A stretch of DNA of 38,166 bases from a virus: positions 1 to 38,166 of the IMG/VR virus record IMGVR_UViG_3300049595_001872. The stretch is one strand, 5' to 3'. Each line of letters starts with the position of its first letter. The stretch's first letter is position 1. Positions 37,577-38,166 of this stretch are shown here, in pieces. Position numbers and translations under genes: made by a program. The notes below the pieces were generated by a model. It did no database searches. It saw only the letters and a program-made list of their open reading frames with translations, and was not told where the DNA came from.

Positions 37577-38166
37577 ATGAGCATGATTCTGAAAAAAGGC
37601 AGTGGCACGGGTGATTTCACACCCCATCCTGAAACCGAATCGCCAGTTTTGGCGGTCATTGTGGACATCACCCCCCCAAAGGAGCGTGAAAAAACATGGC
37701 AAGGCAAGACTCAGACGGTGAACGAGGTGAAGGTGGTCTATGAGACGGCGGTTGAGGATGAGGAGGGCAAGCGGTTCTGTCTGTGGAGCCGGGGCTATCG
37801 CATCGACGGGCGCGATCCGTTGCATGAGAAGAGCAACCTCCGCATCGACCTCAAGAAGATTCTGGGTCGTGACCTTTCGGCTTCTGAGTTGGAAGGGTTT
37901 GATTTGGAATCCATTCTGGGGCGCACCGTCAAGCTGATGGTGGAACATGAACACACTGAGCGGGGGGTGTTCAGCCGTATCACCATGCTGAAGGCGGCGA
38001 AGGAAGGCGAGGTGTTCAAACCTGCCGGAAAGTATGTGAGAGTGAAGGACCGGGAGGAGAAGGACGCGGGCTATCGCTCGGCGGCAAAGGAGACGGCTCC
38101 TTGGGACGAGAAGGATGAGGAAGAGAAGCCAGCGGCAAGCGGCGGCTGGGAGACAACGAAGGTGCA
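37577..38166 (+). CDS. Putative ssDNA-binding protein (5' part; continues at 128-287)
   Basis: The gene runs off the window end and continues in the left repeat, giving 249 residues in total. Residues 20-145 look beta-rich like an OB fold (LAVIVDITPPKEREKTWQG, EVKVVYET, FCLWSRGYRI, then LGRTVKLMVEHEH). The 'VDITPPK…LWSRGYR…NLRIDLKKILGRDL' pattern is one seen in phage genes next to exonucleases and primases. The C-terminal part is acidic, as in many ssDNA-binding proteins. This suggests protection of single strands at the fork. Identification is moderate. The 11-mer and hairpin leader lie just upstream. Confidence 0.6.
   Translation, partial: MSMILKKGSGTGDFTPHPETESPVLAVIVDITPPKEREKTWQGKTQTVNEVKVVYETAVEDEEGKRFCLWSRGYRIDGRDPLHEKSNLRIDLKKILGRDLSASELEGFDLESILGRTVKLMVEHEHTERGVFSRITMLKAAKEGEVFKPAGKYVRVKDREEKDAGYRSAAKETAPWDEKDEEEKPAASGGWETTKV
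38040..38166. repeat. Terminal direct repeat, right copy
   Basis: Identical to bases 1-127; see the left copy. Confidence 0.95.

Overview
The window is a complete genome of a temperate, podovirus-like double-stranded DNA phage in circular form. Bases 1-127 are repeated exactly at 38040-38166, so the unique circle is 38,039 bp. One gene (37577 through the join to 287) crosses the junction. The virion genes follow the T7-like short-tail plan: two tail tubular proteins, a GNAT-like protein in the gp13 position, a gp14-like core protein, a lysozyme-bearing core protein, a giant 2171-residue ejection protein and a T7-gp8-like portal. There is no phage RNA polymerase or DNA polymerase. A tyrosine integrase stands beside a tRNA-Leu(UAA) 3' half, the expected attP, so the phage should integrate into a tRNA-Leu gene. 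The DNA is GC-rich by eye and many genes lack a clear Shine-Dalgarno site. The endolysins suggest a Gram-negative-type host. I suspect Verrucomicrobiota from general look only; that is a guess.

Layout. (a) 34594-36429, minus strand: a lysine-rich protein, the integrase, attP and a small membrane protein. (b) 36430-36521: AT-rich divergent control region. (c) 36522-37564, plus: two overlapping ribbon-helix-helix regulators, an excisionase-like protein and two small proteins. (d) 37577-8059 (through the join): replication and recombination genes, namely an ssDNA-binding candidate, DEDDy exonuclease, PIF1-like helicase, zinc-ribbon proteins, primase/SF3 helicase, an iteron-rich origin candidate, ERCC4 nuclease and a methylase-like protein. 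(e) 8405-11931: small and large terminase, capsid and decoration protein, ending in a strong terminator. (f) 11987-28873: tail tubes, internal virion proteins and fibre. (g) 28882-32930: small genes, portal, Bbp19-like protein and putative scaffold. (h) 32949-34679: lysis region with an unusual PAS-domain membrane protein, holin-like proteins and an M15 endolysin.

Most plus-strand genes touch or overlap by 4 nt (ATGA), so they probably form long coupled operons. The most unusual signals are: a dispersed 11-mer, GTTAAGGACTC, found six times exactly plus variants, and reading as Val-Lys-Asp-Ser whenever it lies sense in a gene; the PAS membrane protein next to the holin; an inverted 9-mer iteron cluster in a reading frame after the primase; overlapping RHH regulators with a repeated putative operator; and portal and scaffold genes displaced behind the fibre. 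No CRISPR array, IS element, diversity-generating reverse transcriptase or complete tRNA/rRNA gene was seen.
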